Notes: generated by a model not told the origin, from the letters alone. Numbered from the stretch's first letter, positions 16,845-25,059 are shown. The stretch is DNA of 64,000 nucleotides from Geothrix sp. (GCA_019449415.1 JAGRPP010000021.1:57737-121736); one strand, 5' to 3'. Program-made: numbers and translations.

Positions 16845-17691
16845 AGAGGCCCGCATTCGCGAACTGCGCCACGAATTGGCCGAGCTGCGCGACCCAGGCC
16901 CAAAGGACAAGGAGGGCCACGCCCTGTTCCTGACGGTCCGCGACAGCTACATCAGCGACCTGGCGGAGCTGGGCGCCACCCCCGAGGCGCCCGCAGCCGC
17001 CCCCGTCACGCTCCGCCAGATCGTGTCCTTGAAGGTCCACCCGCCTGCCTCATCCCAACGACCCCTAACCCAGGAGGTGCGCCATGCCGACAGCCCCGGT
17101 AACGCCGGGGCCCCTGGCGCGCCTCAAGAGCCCGAGACCCCCATGCCCAAGCCACACCCAGCCGTTTCCACGGCTTCTCCGGAGGAGCTGCTCGATACCC
17201 TCCTCGCCAAGCTCAGCAACGCGACCGCCGAAGCCTTTACCGCCCTCGACAAGTCCGCCTTCATCAAGGCCCGAGGCCGGGTTTATCTGCACCGGAACGA
17301 GATCGCCAAGCTCGTGAAAGCGCATGGGCTGGAAGAGCCCCAGCTGCCAAAAGTGCCGACCAACCCGTGGGCATTTGCGCCCGGTAAGGTCACCGAGCGA
17401 CCCACCACGCAAGACGCCCCCCCCCAGCAATTGGAGGTTCCCTCTGCACCGGATCCCGCCATGCCGCATGAGGCCGCGCCCATCCGCCCCATCGAGCCTC
17501 TTCACCCGGCGAGCGAGCAAGGCCTTCCTGAGGCCGCCGCCCGGATTCGCGCCCTGCGAGCCCAGGCGCTGGAGGTCCTGCCGCTCTGCCAGGGGCTGAC
17601 CTATGAAGCTGGCCGAGTCGTCCACCGTGAGGTGGATCTCCTGGCCGATGTGCTGGCCATGGCGGATCGGCTGGCGCGGGAGGCCTCATGA
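16837..17691 (+). CDS. Hypothetical early phage protein with disordered linker
   Basis: The 284-residue protein has a short helical N-terminus (EARIRELRHELAEL), a Pro/Ala-rich disordered middle, a central helical domain (EELLDTLLAKLSNATAEAF), a second proline-rich linker and a C-terminal helix. The layout suggests an adaptor that joins small binding domains. It overlaps both neighbours by a few bases. I do not recognise it. Confidence 0.55.
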   Translation: MSKEARIRELRHELAELRDPGPKDKEGHALFLTVRDSYISDLAELGATPEAPAAAPVTLRQIVSLKVHPPASSQRPLTQEVRHADSPGNAGAPGAPQEPETPMPKPHPAVSTASPEELLDTLLAKLSNATAEAFTALDKSAFIKARGRVYLHRNEIAKLVKAHGLEEPQLPKVPTNPWAFAPGKVTERPTTQDAPPQQLEVPSAPDPAMPHEAAPIRPIEPLHPASEQGLPEAAARIRALRAQALEVLPLCQGLTYEAGRVVHREVDLLADVLAMADRLAREAS

Positions 17692-17798
17692 AGCCCCGCG
17701 AGCGCCGCACCCACCCCTTCCTCCGCATCCTGTTCATCGATGTGGCCGACCTCTGGTTCCGGATCCTGCGTCCTCGGCTGCTGGGGGGCTTTCGATGA
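17688..17798 (+). CDS. 36-residue basic amphipathic peptide
   Basis: ATGA overlaps on both sides frame a 36-codon gene for MKPRERRTHPFLRILFIDVA and 16 more residues. A short hydrophobic core lies between arginine clusters. It may be a membrane-associated peptide or only a coupling device for the exonuclease gene. Low certainty. Confidence 0.4.
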   Translation: MKPRERRTHPFLRILFIDVADLWFRILRPRLLGGFR

Positions 17799-18364
17799 AG
17801 TTCCTCTGGATCGACACCGAGACCGGGGGCCTGGATCCCACTGTCCACAGCCTGCTCAGCCTGGCCCTGGTGGTGACCGAGCCCTCCGGTGACCAGGTCA
17901 GCACCGAGATCTTCTTCCGGCATCCCAACTACACCGTTGACCCTGAAGCCCTGGCGGTCAATCACATCGACCTGGTGCGCCACCATGCGCATGCCTGCGA
18001 GCCTGCCCACGCCGCCAGTCTCATCGCCGCTTTCCTCGGGCGCCACTTCCCCGGCGACGAGAAGATCCAGCTGGCTGGCCACAATGTCGGCTTCGACATC
18101 GCCTTCCTGGGCGTGTTCCTCCGCCAGCACTTCCCCGCCATCTATGCCCGGTTCAGCCATCGCGTCATGGACACCATGCCCCTGGCGCTGGCGCTCCAGG
18201 AGGCGGGTCTGCTGCCGGCGGGGAGCCTTGGGCTGTCGGCCCTCCTGGAGCACTACGGGATCCGCCTGGAGCCCACCTTGCGCCACACGGCCCTGGGTGA
18301 CGCCAAGGCCACAGAGCAACTTTACCGATGCATGATCGCGGACCTTCGGACGGCGCCCCTGTGA
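17795..18364 (+). CDS. DEDDh 3'-5' exonuclease (DnaQ/epsilon-like)
   Basis: The 189-residue protein shows the full DEDDh set. Asp7 and Glu9 lie in WIDTETGG, Asp101 in GHNVGFDIAF, and His164 and Asp169 in HTALGDAKAT. These enzymes use two metal ions to remove nucleotides from 3' ends. In a transposable phage it could process replication or transposition intermediates. The ATGA overlap with the preceding peptide gene chose the start. The family call is firm, the phage role is inference. Confidence 0.9.
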   Translation: MKFLWIDTETGGLDPTVHSLLSLALVVTEPSGDQVSTEIFFRHPNYTVDPEALAVNHIDLVRHHAHACEPAHAASLIAAFLGRHFPGDEKIQLAGHNVGFDIAFLGVFLRQHFPAIYARFSHRVMDTMPLALALQEAGLLPAGSLGLSALLEHYGIRLEPTLRHTALGDAKATEQLYRCMIADLRTAPL

Positions 18365-18633
18365 CCCGCCTTCGCACCGCTCCCCAGGTCAACAAGACCA
18401 ACCGACTGCCCGCGGGCGTCTCCTGCACCTGGCGCCACCGGAAGGGCCGCCGGCCCTACTTCGAATTCCAGGTGCTCTGGGCCGACGCCAAGGGCTGCCC
18501 GAAGATCCGCCACTTCTATGTGGGCGTGGAGCCCACTCCCCTTCGACGCCAGCTGGTGCGCATGGAAGCCATCCCCTTCCGGCACGCCTACGAGCTGCAG
18601 CGCCTCACCCCCAACCCCAAGCGCACGAGGTAA
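18361..18633 (+). CDS. Small AP2/integrase-arm-like DNA-binding protein
   Basis: The 90-residue basic protein contains GVSCTWRHRKGRRPYFEFQV and an RHFYVG strand. The pattern of three strands then a helix recalls AP2-type or tyrosine-recombinase arm-type DNA-binding domains. The start is GTG 18361 in a GTGA overlap; an in-frame ATG at 18328 would lengthen it by 11 residues inside the exonuclease gene. Function is suggested, not established. Confidence 0.55.
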   Translation: MTRLRTAPQVNKTNRLPAGVSCTWRHRKGRRPYFEFQVLWADAKGCPKIRHFYVGVEPTPLRRQLVRMEAIPFRHAYELQRLTPNPKRTR

Positions 18634-18635
18634 CC

Positions 18636-18839
18636 ATGCAGGAACGCATCGTCCACATCGACACGCAGATCATGGCCGAGTCCCCCAACATCCAGCGCAT
18701 CCATCGGAGCGGCCTCATGTCCGCCATCGTGGAGGCTGTTGGGCGCCTCCCGAAGCGGCCTGACACCATCGTCCCGCCCCAGCCCATCAACCGCCATGAG
18801 CGCCGCAAAGCGGCGGCGCTGGGACGGAGGGGGCGATGA
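18636..18839 (+). CDS. Hypothetical small early protein
   Basis: The 67-residue protein ends in an Arg-rich tail (NRHERRKAAALGRRGR). It follows the previous stop by 2 bases and overlaps the next start. No recognised domain. Confidence 0.5.
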   Translation: MQERIVHIDTQIMAESPNIQRIHRSGLMSAIVEAVGRLPKRPDTIVPPQPINRHERRKAAALGRRGR

Positions 18840-19342
18840 CGACCGCTAAAGGCCTCACGACTCGCCCAATCCTCCGAGATGACACCGGGCGTCTGGTTCG
18901 GATTCACCAGGTCATCGAGAGTCAGCACAAGGTTGTGCTCGAGCGCATGGATCGGGCGTCCCGTGAGCACCAGTTCATAACCCGCCACAAAGCCGAGGTG
19001 GACCATTACCCGTTGGTCCGGCCGAACGCCCACACCAACGGCCCCTGGAAGGCCCACCTCAATGCTCCCACCGCAGTCATCCCGGGCCACCTCATCAAGA
19101 CAGACGATGACATCGGTCATCCGGTGGCCGTGCTTTGGCAGGGCGGCGGAACCGAGGGGAAGCCCCGCCAGATCGCCAACGCCCATCTCATCGCAGCCGC
19201 GCCGGAGTTGCTGGAGAATCTGTCCAACCTTGTGAGTTGGGCTGAGAACATGGGCCATTTCTCCGCCAAAGATCCGGTGTTCCTTGCCACCATCCGCGAG
19301 TCTAAAGTCGCCATCGCCAAGGCCCAGGGGAATGGGGCATGA
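18836..19342 (+). CDS. Hypothetical phage protein with NAHLIAAAPELLE motif
   Basis: The 168-residue protein ends with ANAHLIAAAPELLENLSNLV, a segment that recurs in many unrelated small phage proteins of unknown function. The N-terminal half is basic. ATGA overlaps both neighbours. It belongs to the early operon and probably acts in the cytoplasm; no role can be given. Confidence 0.6.
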   Translation: MTTAKGLTTRPILRDDTGRLVRIHQVIESQHKVVLERMDRASREHQFITRHKAEVDHYPLVRPNAHTNGPWKAHLNAPTAVIPGHLIKTDDDIGHPVAVLWQGGGTEGKPRQIANAHLIAAAPELLENLSNLVSWAENMGHFSAKDPVFLATIRESKVAIAKAQGNGA

Positions 19343-19827
19343 GCACCCCCCTCCAAATCAAAATCATCCACACCCTGCGAGGCCAGATTCCGGGCCTAGT
19401 GAAGGACGATGTTTACCGGGACTTCCTGGAGAGCGTGGCCGGGAAGCGGAGCAGCAAGGACCTGACAGAGGATCAGGCCCGCCAGGTGCTGCGGGCCATG
19501 GAGCACCTTCGGGGCGGGCAGGCCGTGAAGGCCCGACGGCCCGCCGATCCGAAGGACGAGCCCAAGACCCGCCTCATCGGCCGCATCCTGCGAGAGGCCT
19601 ACAGCGCGGGCTGGGACAGCCCAACCGAGCCGGGCCCCTTCGACGGTGGCGAAGTCGCCCGCCGGCAGCGCGTCCGTGGCCGCGTGCTGGACTGGCTGAA
19701 GACCAGCCACCCCCACCTGCACGGCACCCCCAAGCGTCTGGAGGCCTGGCCTATGGAAGCCCTCCAGCACCTCATGGAGCACCTAAAGGGCCTCGCCGGC
19801 GCCCAAAGGCGCTGGGGAAAGCGGTAG
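19339..19827 (+). CDS. gemA: GemA-like regulator (Mu gp16 family, DUF1018)
   Basis: The 162-residue protein begins IKIIHTLRGQIPGLVKDDVYRDFL and has SSKDLTEDQARQVLRAMEHL, the arrangement of the Mu GemA/gp16 family. A second helical unit (RRQRVRGRVLDWLKTS) follows. In Mu, GemA alters host gene expression and DNA supercoiling during early growth. It is the last gene of the overlapped early operon, a position it also has in other Mu-like phages. Confidence 0.8.
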   Translation: MSTPLQIKIIHTLRGQIPGLVKDDVYRDFLESVAGKRSSKDLTEDQARQVLRAMEHLRGGQAVKARRPADPKDEPKTRLIGRILREAYSAGWDSPTEPGPFDGGEVARRQRVRGRVLDWLKTSHPHLHGTPKRLEAWPMEALQHLMEHLKGLAGAQRRWGKR

Positions 19828-19857
19828 GATCTTGGCAACTCAACCAACGAGGAGAGA

Positions 19858-20406
19858 ATGATGAAAACAATGACCGCCTGTTTGGTAGTTTCGGTCGCCC
19901 TGCTCGCGGGGTGCGCACCCATGATGACGCCTGATCCTGTCATCAAAGTAAGCCAGGATCCCTACACTGGAAGCCAATCCGTCGTTCTCAAGCGCGTCCA
20001 GGCCTACAGATGTAGCAACAATCAAGATGACTATAGAGATGTCACCCTTGGTGCCATCGCCATGAAGGGGAAAAACGGGCAAGTCACTTATCTTCTTGGG
20101 GCCACCTATTTGGGCAGTGGCTGGATGTTTATCGAGCGAGGATCATCCTTCCAAGCGTTGATTAACGGCTCACCTCGCATGTTTAACTCGGCGGAAGGGA
20201 GCCTGGGCTCCCGCGAAACCATGGGCGGATCAACTGTTCAAGAGATAGCAGCATGGGAGGTATCTCGCGCTGATCTTGAGGACATCGTGAACACGCAGGT
20301 GTTTCAGTTTCGTATCGTCGGCTCACGGATGAGTCTCGAGCGCTGCATGGACCCGCAGCACCGAGCCGCATTCAAGGGTTTTCTCGAAAAAACAAAAGAC
20401 CTCTAG
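19858..20406 (+). CDS. Phage-encoded lipoprotein (moron candidate)
   Basis: The 182-residue protein has a lipoprotein signal peptide with lipobox LLAGC (Cys19). The mature part is beta-rich with two later cysteines (YRCSNN, ERCMDP) that may form a disulfide. It lies 30 bases behind gemA with a GAGGAG ribosome binding site, and its base composition is lower in GC than the operon before it. Envelope lipoproteins of prophages often block receptors for later phages; that role here is inference. A right-end-like site follows at once. Confidence 0.7.
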   Translation: MMKTMTACLVVSVALLAGCAPMMTPDPVIKVSQDPYTGSQSVVLKRVQAYRCSNNQDDYRDVTLGAIAMKGKNGQVTYLLGATYLGSGWMFIERGSSFQALINGSPRMFNSAEGSLGSRETMGGSTVQEIAAWEVSRADLEDIVNTQVFQFRIVGSRMSLERCMDPQHRAAFKGFLEKTKDL

Positions 20407-20411
20407 TGCAG

Positions 20412-20435
20412 ATCCCATTTTTTTTGACGGACCCG
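20412..20435 (-). repeat. Internal copy of the phage end-site sequence
   Basis: Read on the reverse strand, this site contains TCCGTCAAAAAAAATGG, which matches the left-end site at 7098-7119 (TCCGTCAAAAAGAATGG) at all but one position. Its orientation is that of a right end. It lies just behind the lipoprotein gene in the middle of the prophage. Confidence 0.6.
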
Positions 20436-20470
20436 CCTTGACCTAAATATGCAGCAAGGGATTAGTTCTA

Positions 20471-20495
20471 AGCCCCGCTCCGGCGGGGCTTTTTC
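20471..20495 (+). terminator. Rho-independent terminator of the early operon
   Basis: A stem AGCCCCGC / GCGGGGCT with a short loop is followed by TTTTTC. It lies behind the lipoprotein gene and just before the convergent HTH gene. Confidence 0.75.
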
Positions 20496-20778
20496 ATGCC
20501 ACCGGCACCAGCATCCCCTCCAGTATGATCCTGGCCACATCCTCCCGGAACACGAGGACGCGACGGCCACCTCCAGGCCCCTTGCGCTGCCATATGCGCA
20601 CCCTTGGGGCATCGGGTTGGCAGTAGGCCGCCCGGAATGCGTCGGGTGTCATGAGCACGGCCGCGGCAGCTTCCTTGGGGCTGATCCATTCTTCCGGGGG
20701 CAGCAGCTCGGCCAGGTCGTCAAAGGGCAGGCGAGGCGCGTTGGCCTGCAGCTGCTCCTGGCGAAAGTGTGCCCGCAT
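20494..20778 (-). CDS. Reverse-strand HTH (excisionase/AlpA-like) protein
   Basis: The 94-residue protein carries EEWISPKEAAAAVLMTPDAF followed by a VRIWQRKG wing, a MerR/excisionase-like winged helix. It is the only reverse-strand gene in the middle of the prophage. It lies between early and late blocks, diverging from the lysis genes. ATG 20778 is preceded by AGGTGGGGG, and that SD is part of a perfect palindrome, which suggests autoregulation. The site is where Mu keeps its Mor/C middle and late activators, but the sequence is not of that family. The role is unproven. Confidence 0.65.
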   Translation of the reverse strand: MRAHFRQEQLQANAPRLPFDDLAELLPPEEWISPKEAAAAVLMTPDAFRAAYCQPDAPRVRIWQRKGPGGGRRVLVFREDVARIILEGMLVPVA

Positions 20779-20788
20779 CCCATATCCC

Positions 20789-20802
20789 CCACCTAAAGGT
20801 GG
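20789..20802. promoter_or_regulatory. 14-bp palindrome upstream of the HTH gene
   Basis: CCACCTAAAGGTGG is a perfect palindrome 10 bases upstream of the HTH start codon, in the 210-bp divergent gap before the late genes. It is a candidate operator for that protein. The rest of 20803-20988 shows no gene I can support and presumably holds the late promoter; I see no clear -10/-35 pair. Confidence 0.45.
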
Positions 20803-20988
20803 TCGGAAGCCGCCAACCGTGCAAACCGGCAAGGACAGGAAGTCCTATGAGACCAGGTCTTCCGCTGGTGATGGCCCTTCCTTTCTCCGACCTCTTGAGC
20901 ACTCGCGGCGCGACCGTCCTCCCCTCCGATCGTGCGGACCTCGGTCCCGGCCCTGGCGCAATGCCAGGTCCGCCGCCCTCGGAGATCC

Positions 20989-21330
20989 ATGTCGCTTCCT
21001 CACCCCCATGACCACCTGGTCCGTCACCTGCAGGCCAGCGCCGACCCTCGGGATCAGGCGCTGGCCGCTCTGCTGGTGGATCTGGATGGCATGAAGACCG
21101 CCGTCTTCGGGCACCCCTCTGAGCCCGAGGAGGGCCTGCTGACGCGGGTGAGCACCTTGGAGCGGTTCCGGGGCAATGTCCGGGCCTCGCTTCTGGTGGG
21201 CGTGCCCACCGCCTTGACGCTGCTCTTCGGCGCGGTGACGGCCTACCGGCACTTCCGGGATCTGGAGACCTCCTCGACCAGCCAGACCGCCCCGGGCGGC
21301 CCGGCCCCTGCTGGAAGGACGCCCGAATGA
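20989..21330 (+). CDS. Small membrane protein, lysis region (holin-like)
   Basis: The 113-residue protein has a polar N-terminal part and one central hydrophobic helix (ASLLVGVPTALTLLFGAVTA), then a Ser/Pro tail. ATG 20989 follows GGAG. It is the first late gene and overlaps a second membrane protein and a lytic transglycosylase, so a holin or antiholin role is likely from context. Confidence 0.6.
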   Translation: MSLPHPHDHLVRHLQASADPRDQALAALLVDLDGMKTAVFGHPSEPEEGLLTRVSTLERFRGNVRASLLVGVPTALTLLFGAVTAYRHFRDLETSSTSQTAPGGPAPAGRTPE

Positions 21331-21752
21331 TCGACCTCCTCCGCTCCATCATCAGCGCGCCCGGCTTCAAGGTGCCCGCGGCCCTGCGCAGCAAGGTGAT
21401 CAAAGCTGTCCTCGCCCTGGTGGTGGCCCTGCTCAGTGCCATCACCTATCGCCTGAGCCATCAGGCCGCCCTGCCCGTGGCCGCCGACCAGCCAGGCTGG
21501 GAAGGCGCCCTTCTGGCGACCACCATCAGCTTCCGGGCCTGGGTGGCCCTTGGCCTGGCGGCTGCTTGCGTGGTGCTGGCCGTGCTGGCCTTCCAGCTGC
21601 TCGATCGCAGCGCCCTGGGCCAGCGGCTCTTCCACTGGGATACGGCGAAGGATTCGGGCTACACCGAGGCCAGCAAGACCCTCAGTGCGGGCGCGGTCTT
21701 CGCGGCCCTGCTGCTGGGTCTGTTCATCCTGGCCGGGGCGGTGCTGCGTTGA
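21327..21752 (+). CDS. Membrane protein, lysis region (holin candidate)
   Basis: The 141-residue protein has three or four hydrophobic segments (VIKAVLALVVALLSAIT, WVALGLAAACVVLAVLAF, AGAVFAALLLGLFILAGAVL). Overlaps with both neighbours (ATGA at 21327, TTGA at 21749) place it in a lysis cassette. It could form the membrane lesion that releases the endolysin. No family name can be given. Confidence 0.6.
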   Translation: MIDLLRSIISAPGFKVPAALRSKVIKAVLALVVALLSAITYRLSHQAALPVAADQPGWEGALLATTISFRAWVALGLAAACVVLAVLAFQLLDRSALGQRLFHWDTAKDSGYTEASKTLSAGAVFAALLLGLFILAGAVLR

Positions 21753-22276
21753 CGCCCTTCCGATGGCGGCTCATCGCCATCATCCTTCTGGTCCTGGTGG
21801 CCTCCTGCGTCGCGACGGCAGCGGTCCCCTACGAGGGCACCTTCCGCGCTGTGGCCGGTACCCGCTGGATCGACCGAGCGGCGCAGGCCCAGGCCGAGAG
21901 CGCCTTCAACCCTCGGGCGGTGTCGCCTGTGGGTGCCCGGGGCATCGCTCAGTTCATGCCCGCCACCTGGAACGAGTGGGCCCCCGGAGCTGACCCTTTC
22001 GATGCCCCGGCCGGGATTCAGGCCCAGCACCGCTACATGCTCTGGCTGGAGACCCGCTGTGGCGGGCGGCTGGATCCTGCCTTGGGCGCCTACAACGCGG
22101 GGCTGGGCAATGTCCGTAAGGCTCAGCGTCTGGCCGACAGCCTGGGTCTGGTGGGACAGGAGGCATGGCTGAGGGCCTTGCCCCGTGTGACCGGACCCAC
22201 CCATTCCGCTGAGACGGCGGGCTACCTCGTACGCAACCGACGGTTCCGGGCCCAGATCCGCCAGGGGGCGGCATGA
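21749..22276 (+). CDS. SLT lytic transglycosylase endolysin
   Basis: The 175-residue protein has an N-terminal membrane or signal helix and an SLT domain. The catalytic glutamate is Glu50 in AQAESAFNPRAVS, followed by GARGIAQFMPATW and GAYNAGLGNV motifs. It would cleave peptidoglycan glycan strands with anhydro-product formation. The start is TTG 21749 in a TTGA overlap. The uncleaved N-terminal helix suggests a signal-anchor-release type of endolysin. Confidence 0.88.
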   Translation: MTPFRWRLIAIILLVLVASCVATAAVPYEGTFRAVAGTRWIDRAAQAQAESAFNPRAVSPVGARGIAQFMPATWNEWAPGADPFDAPAGIQAQHRYMLWLETRCGGRLDPALGAYNAGLGNVRKAQRLADSLGLVGQEAWLRALPRVTGPTHSAETAGYLVRNRRFRAQIRQGAA

Positions 22277-22905
22277 ATCGCCTCTCGGCCGCGCTCCTGC
22301 TCCTGGCCCTGGCCGCCTTGGGGGGCTTCTTCGGGGGCCTGGCCCTGGGGCTGCGGCATGCGCCCAAGGCGCTCCCGGCGCAGGTGCTGGTCGTGGGTGG
22401 GGACCGCACGGTTCCAGAGGCCGACCACTCCCTTCAGGACCTGCGCCCGGCGGCGAAGGGCAAGCCCCGGACCGTCGTGACTGCTCCCGTCGTGCCAGGG
22501 GAGCCCGCGCCGCCGCCGATCCCCGGCGCGCCGCGCCCCAGCTGGACCACGGACTGGACTTTGAACCTTCCGCAGGATCGCCCCTGCCCGTCGCCCACCC
22601 TCCATGTGGCCACCGCCCTGCGCCTGGAGGGGACCAAAGTCGTAGCCGATTCCACAGGCTGGGCCGAGTGCGCGGGCCTCCCGGTCTCCCTGGGCGGTGT
22701 CCGCCAGGTGGAGCGGCGGACGGAACTTCGTCTGCCAACGCTCCAGGCACATCCCTGGAGGACCGGACTCCTGTGGGCTCCGCCTCAGCGCGGCGAAGGC
22801 AAGCAGTTCGGCCTGGTGACCACCTACGACCTAGCTCCCCGCGTCTTCGTGGGTGGCTGGGGCTTCTCCGACCGCCAGGGATTCGTCCTTGGCCTTTCCT
22901 GGTGA
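22273..22905 (+). CDS. Membrane-anchored protein, possible spanin-like
   Basis: The 210-residue protein has one N-terminal membrane helix (ALLLLALAALGGFFGGLALG) then a Pro-rich periplasmic part and a C-terminal beta segment. ATGA overlap with the endolysin gene. In many phages this slot holds a spanin, but the coiled coil typical of Rz is not obvious, so the role is uncertain. Confidence 0.55.
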   Translation: MNRLSAALLLLALAALGGFFGGLALGLRHAPKALPAQVLVVGGDRTVPEADHSLQDLRPAAKGKPRTVVTAPVVPGEPAPPPIPGAPRPSWTTDWTLNLPQDRPCPSPTLHVATALRLEGTKVVADSTGWAECAGLPVSLGGVRQVERRTELRLPTLQAHPWRTGLLWAPPQRGEGKQFGLVTTYDLAPRVFVGGWGFSDRQGFVLGLSW

Positions 22906-22909
22906 CCTG

Positions 22910-23383
22910 ATGGCCGTCCACGGCAACACGAAATTCACGGAGGCGGACCGGGTGAAAGCCCGGAGGCTCTTCGTGGAAGAGGGTGCCACGGCGGATCAGG
23001 TGGCGGCAGTGATCGGCGCGTCTTCCCGTACGGTGCAGGGTTGGGTTCGGGACCTGGGCTGGCGGGATGCCCATGCCGCCTGGGTGGAGGTCCATGGGAT
23101 CTCCCTGGAGGAGCTGGAGGACCGCGCCCTTCGGAAGCTGCTGGGCCGCCTCGAGAACGAGGCCGCCACGCTGGAGCCGGATGCGCTGCTGGCCCTGCTG
23201 ACGAACATCAACCGTTTCAAGGCCCTCATCGCCAAGCAGCAGGGCTTCCGCCTGGTGGATGCCGCCCTGGTGGTGGGCGAGGACTTCCAGGCCTTCGTGC
23301 TTCGGGAGTTCCCCAACGAAGCGCCGCGCCTGCTGGAGGCCTGGAAGGCCTTTCTGGACGATGTCAGCCGGAGGAATGGATGA
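22910..23383 (+). CDS. Terminase small subunit (DUF1804, Mu gp27-like)
   Basis: The 157-residue protein has an HTH near its N-terminus (ARRLFVEEGATADQVAAVIG, SSRTVQGWVRDLGW). This is the DUF1804 pattern of DNA-packaging small subunits in Mu-like phages. A helical oligomerisation part follows. It overlaps the large subunit gene by four bases. Confidence 0.8.
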   Translation: MAVHGNTKFTEADRVKARRLFVEEGATADQVAAVIGASSRTVQGWVRDLGWRDAHAAWVEVHGISLEELEDRALRKLLGRLENEAATLEPDALLALLTNINRFKALIAKQQGFRLVDAALVVGEDFQAFVLREFPNEAPRLLEAWKAFLDDVSRRNG

Positions 23384-25059
23384 CCGCCCATCGCGTTCAC
23401 ATTCCCCGGGCGACCCCCGCCAAGGCCCGCCGCAAGGCCGAGGAGCTGGAGCAGCTCATCGCCCGACTGCGGGAGATGGAGGACTTCCCGCTCAATGCCC
23501 GAACGGCTGAGGCCAAGTTGGCCCGACGGAAGGCTGCCCAGGCGAGTTTCCAAACATTCTGCAAGAACTACCTGCCCGACCTGATCCAAGGGGAGGGCTG
23601 CGTCCTGCATGACGCCATCGCCGCCGGCTGCCAGGCCCTGGGTGACGGTAAGGCCGCGCCCGTGTGCGATCCCGGTCCCTTCGGGGAGGTGATTGAACCC
23701 GCCGACCAGGCCATGGAGGCGGCGGAGATCCATGCCATGGCCGCGGCCGCCCCTCGCGGCCACGCCAAGAGCACCTGGGGCACCCTCGCGTTCAGCGCCT
23801 GGACGCTGCTCACGGGACGCAAGGGCTATGTGCAGGTGGTGTCCGACACCCAGGACCAGGCGAAGGGGTTCATTGAAGCCGTGCGCACCCTGGTGGAGGA
23901 AAGCCCCCGCATCCGAAGCGACTTCGGCGAAATCCAGACGGAAGGCCCGGAAGGGCTCATCGACTTGGTGGTGCCCGCAGGCCCCGAAGGCGAGAAAGCA
24001 GCCTTCCGCCTGGCCCGGCTGCAGGCCTTCGGCTCTGGCCAGCGCCTGCGCGGTCGCACCTTCCAGGGCCGTCGCCCTGATCTGATCGTCCTGGACGATG
24101 TGGAGAACGACGAGGCGGTGGAGAACCCTGACCGCCGCAAGAAGCTCCGCCGATGGTTCATCAAGGCCGTGCTGCCCGCGCTGGATCCCAGCTGTGGCGC
24201 TCTGGCCGTGTGGGGCACCATCCTACACGAGGACAGCCTGCTCTGGTCGGTCCTGCGCATGTTCGGCGGGGCCATCTGGCGCTGCTGGGACGAGGACGAG
24301 ACTCCCCTCTGGCCTGAGCGCTTCCCTGCCGGCCATCTGCGCTGGCTGCGATCCACCATGGACGCGGAGGATCCCGGATCCTTCGCCCAAGAGATGGAGA
24401 ACCGGGCCCAGGGCGATGATGAGAAGCCCTTCAAGGAGTTCAAGGAATACGAGGCCCTGCCCGAGCGCCTCACACTCCTGACCCACATCGATCCAGCCAT
24501 GGGCAAGCGCCGGAGCGACTTCACGGCGCTGGTGACAGTCGGCTTCGCGCCGGACGGCCTCTGTTATGTGCTGGATGCGGTCATCAAGCGACTGGGCCCC
24601 ATCGAGACGGGCCGCGCCATCCTCGCCCAGCGGGAGATCTACCCCGGGCAGGTACAGGCCGAAGATGTGGCCTACCAGGCCGCCCTGGTGGAGATCGTGG
24701 ATCTCCTCGCGGCCATCGAGGGCGTGACGCTTCCGATCCGCCCGAAGAAGCCCATTGGCGGCTCGGACAAGCCCGCCCGCATCGCCAGCATGGCTCCCCA
24801 CATCGAGACGGGGAGGGTCCTGTTCCCCAGGCTCAGCCCTCTCGCTCGGGGCAACGGGAATGTTGAGCCCTGCATGGTGGGTGGGGCCAGCGGCATCCGC
24901 AAGCTCCAGTCTCAGCTGCTCCAGTTCCCCAAGGCCGCCAACGATGACGGCCCGGACGCCCTTCAAGGCGCCGTGGCGGGCCGCTGGAAGAAGAAGGCCT
25001 TCGCCGGATCGGGCATCGGCCTGAAGCCCGGCCGTGAATCCTTCGAGGTGCGCCTGTGA
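23380..25059 (+). CDS. Terminase large subunit (Mu gp28-like)
   Basis: The 559-residue packaging motor has a Walker-A-like APRGHAKST at about residues 124-132 and Walker B LIVLDDVEN at about 235-243. The C-terminal RNase H-like nuclease domain starts near residue 368 (THIDPAMGKRRSDFTAL) and carries a late NDDGPDAL acidic motif. It should cut and translocate phage DNA, including flanking host DNA as in headful packaging of Mu. ATG 23380 overlaps the small subunit gene. A GTG in an overlap begins the portal gene. Confidence 0.9.
   Translation: MTAHRVHIPRATPAKARRKAEELEQLIARLREMEDFPLNARTAEAKLARRKAAQASFQTFCKNYLPDLIQGEGCVLHDAIAAGCQALGDGKAAPVCDPGPFGEVIEPADQAMEAAEIHAMAAAAPRGHAKSTWGTLAFSAWTLLTGRKGYVQVVSDTQDQAKGFIEAVRTLVEESPRIRSDFGEIQTEGPEGLIDLVVPAGPEGEKAAFRLARLQAFGSGQRLRGRTFQGRRPDLIVLDDVENDEAVENPDRRKKLRRWFIKAVLPALDPSCGALAVWGTILHEDSLLWSVLRMFGGAIWRCWDEDETPLWPERFPAGHLRWLRSTMDAEDPGSFAQEMENRAQGDDEKPFKEFKEYEALPERLTLLTHIDPAMGKRRSDFTALVTVGFAPDGLCYVLDAVIKRLGPIETGRAILAQREIYPGQVQAEDVAYQAALVEIVDLLAAIEGVTLPIRPKKPIGGSDKPARIASMAPHIETGRVLFPRLSPLARGNGNVEPCMVGGASGIRKLQSQLLQFPKAANDDGPDALQGAVAGRWKKKAFAGSGIGLKPGRESFEVRL

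Noticed and set aside
20932..20988. N-terminal extension of the first late gene.
   Set aside because: The extra residues are Arg/Pro-rich without structure, and GGAG precedes ATG 20989.
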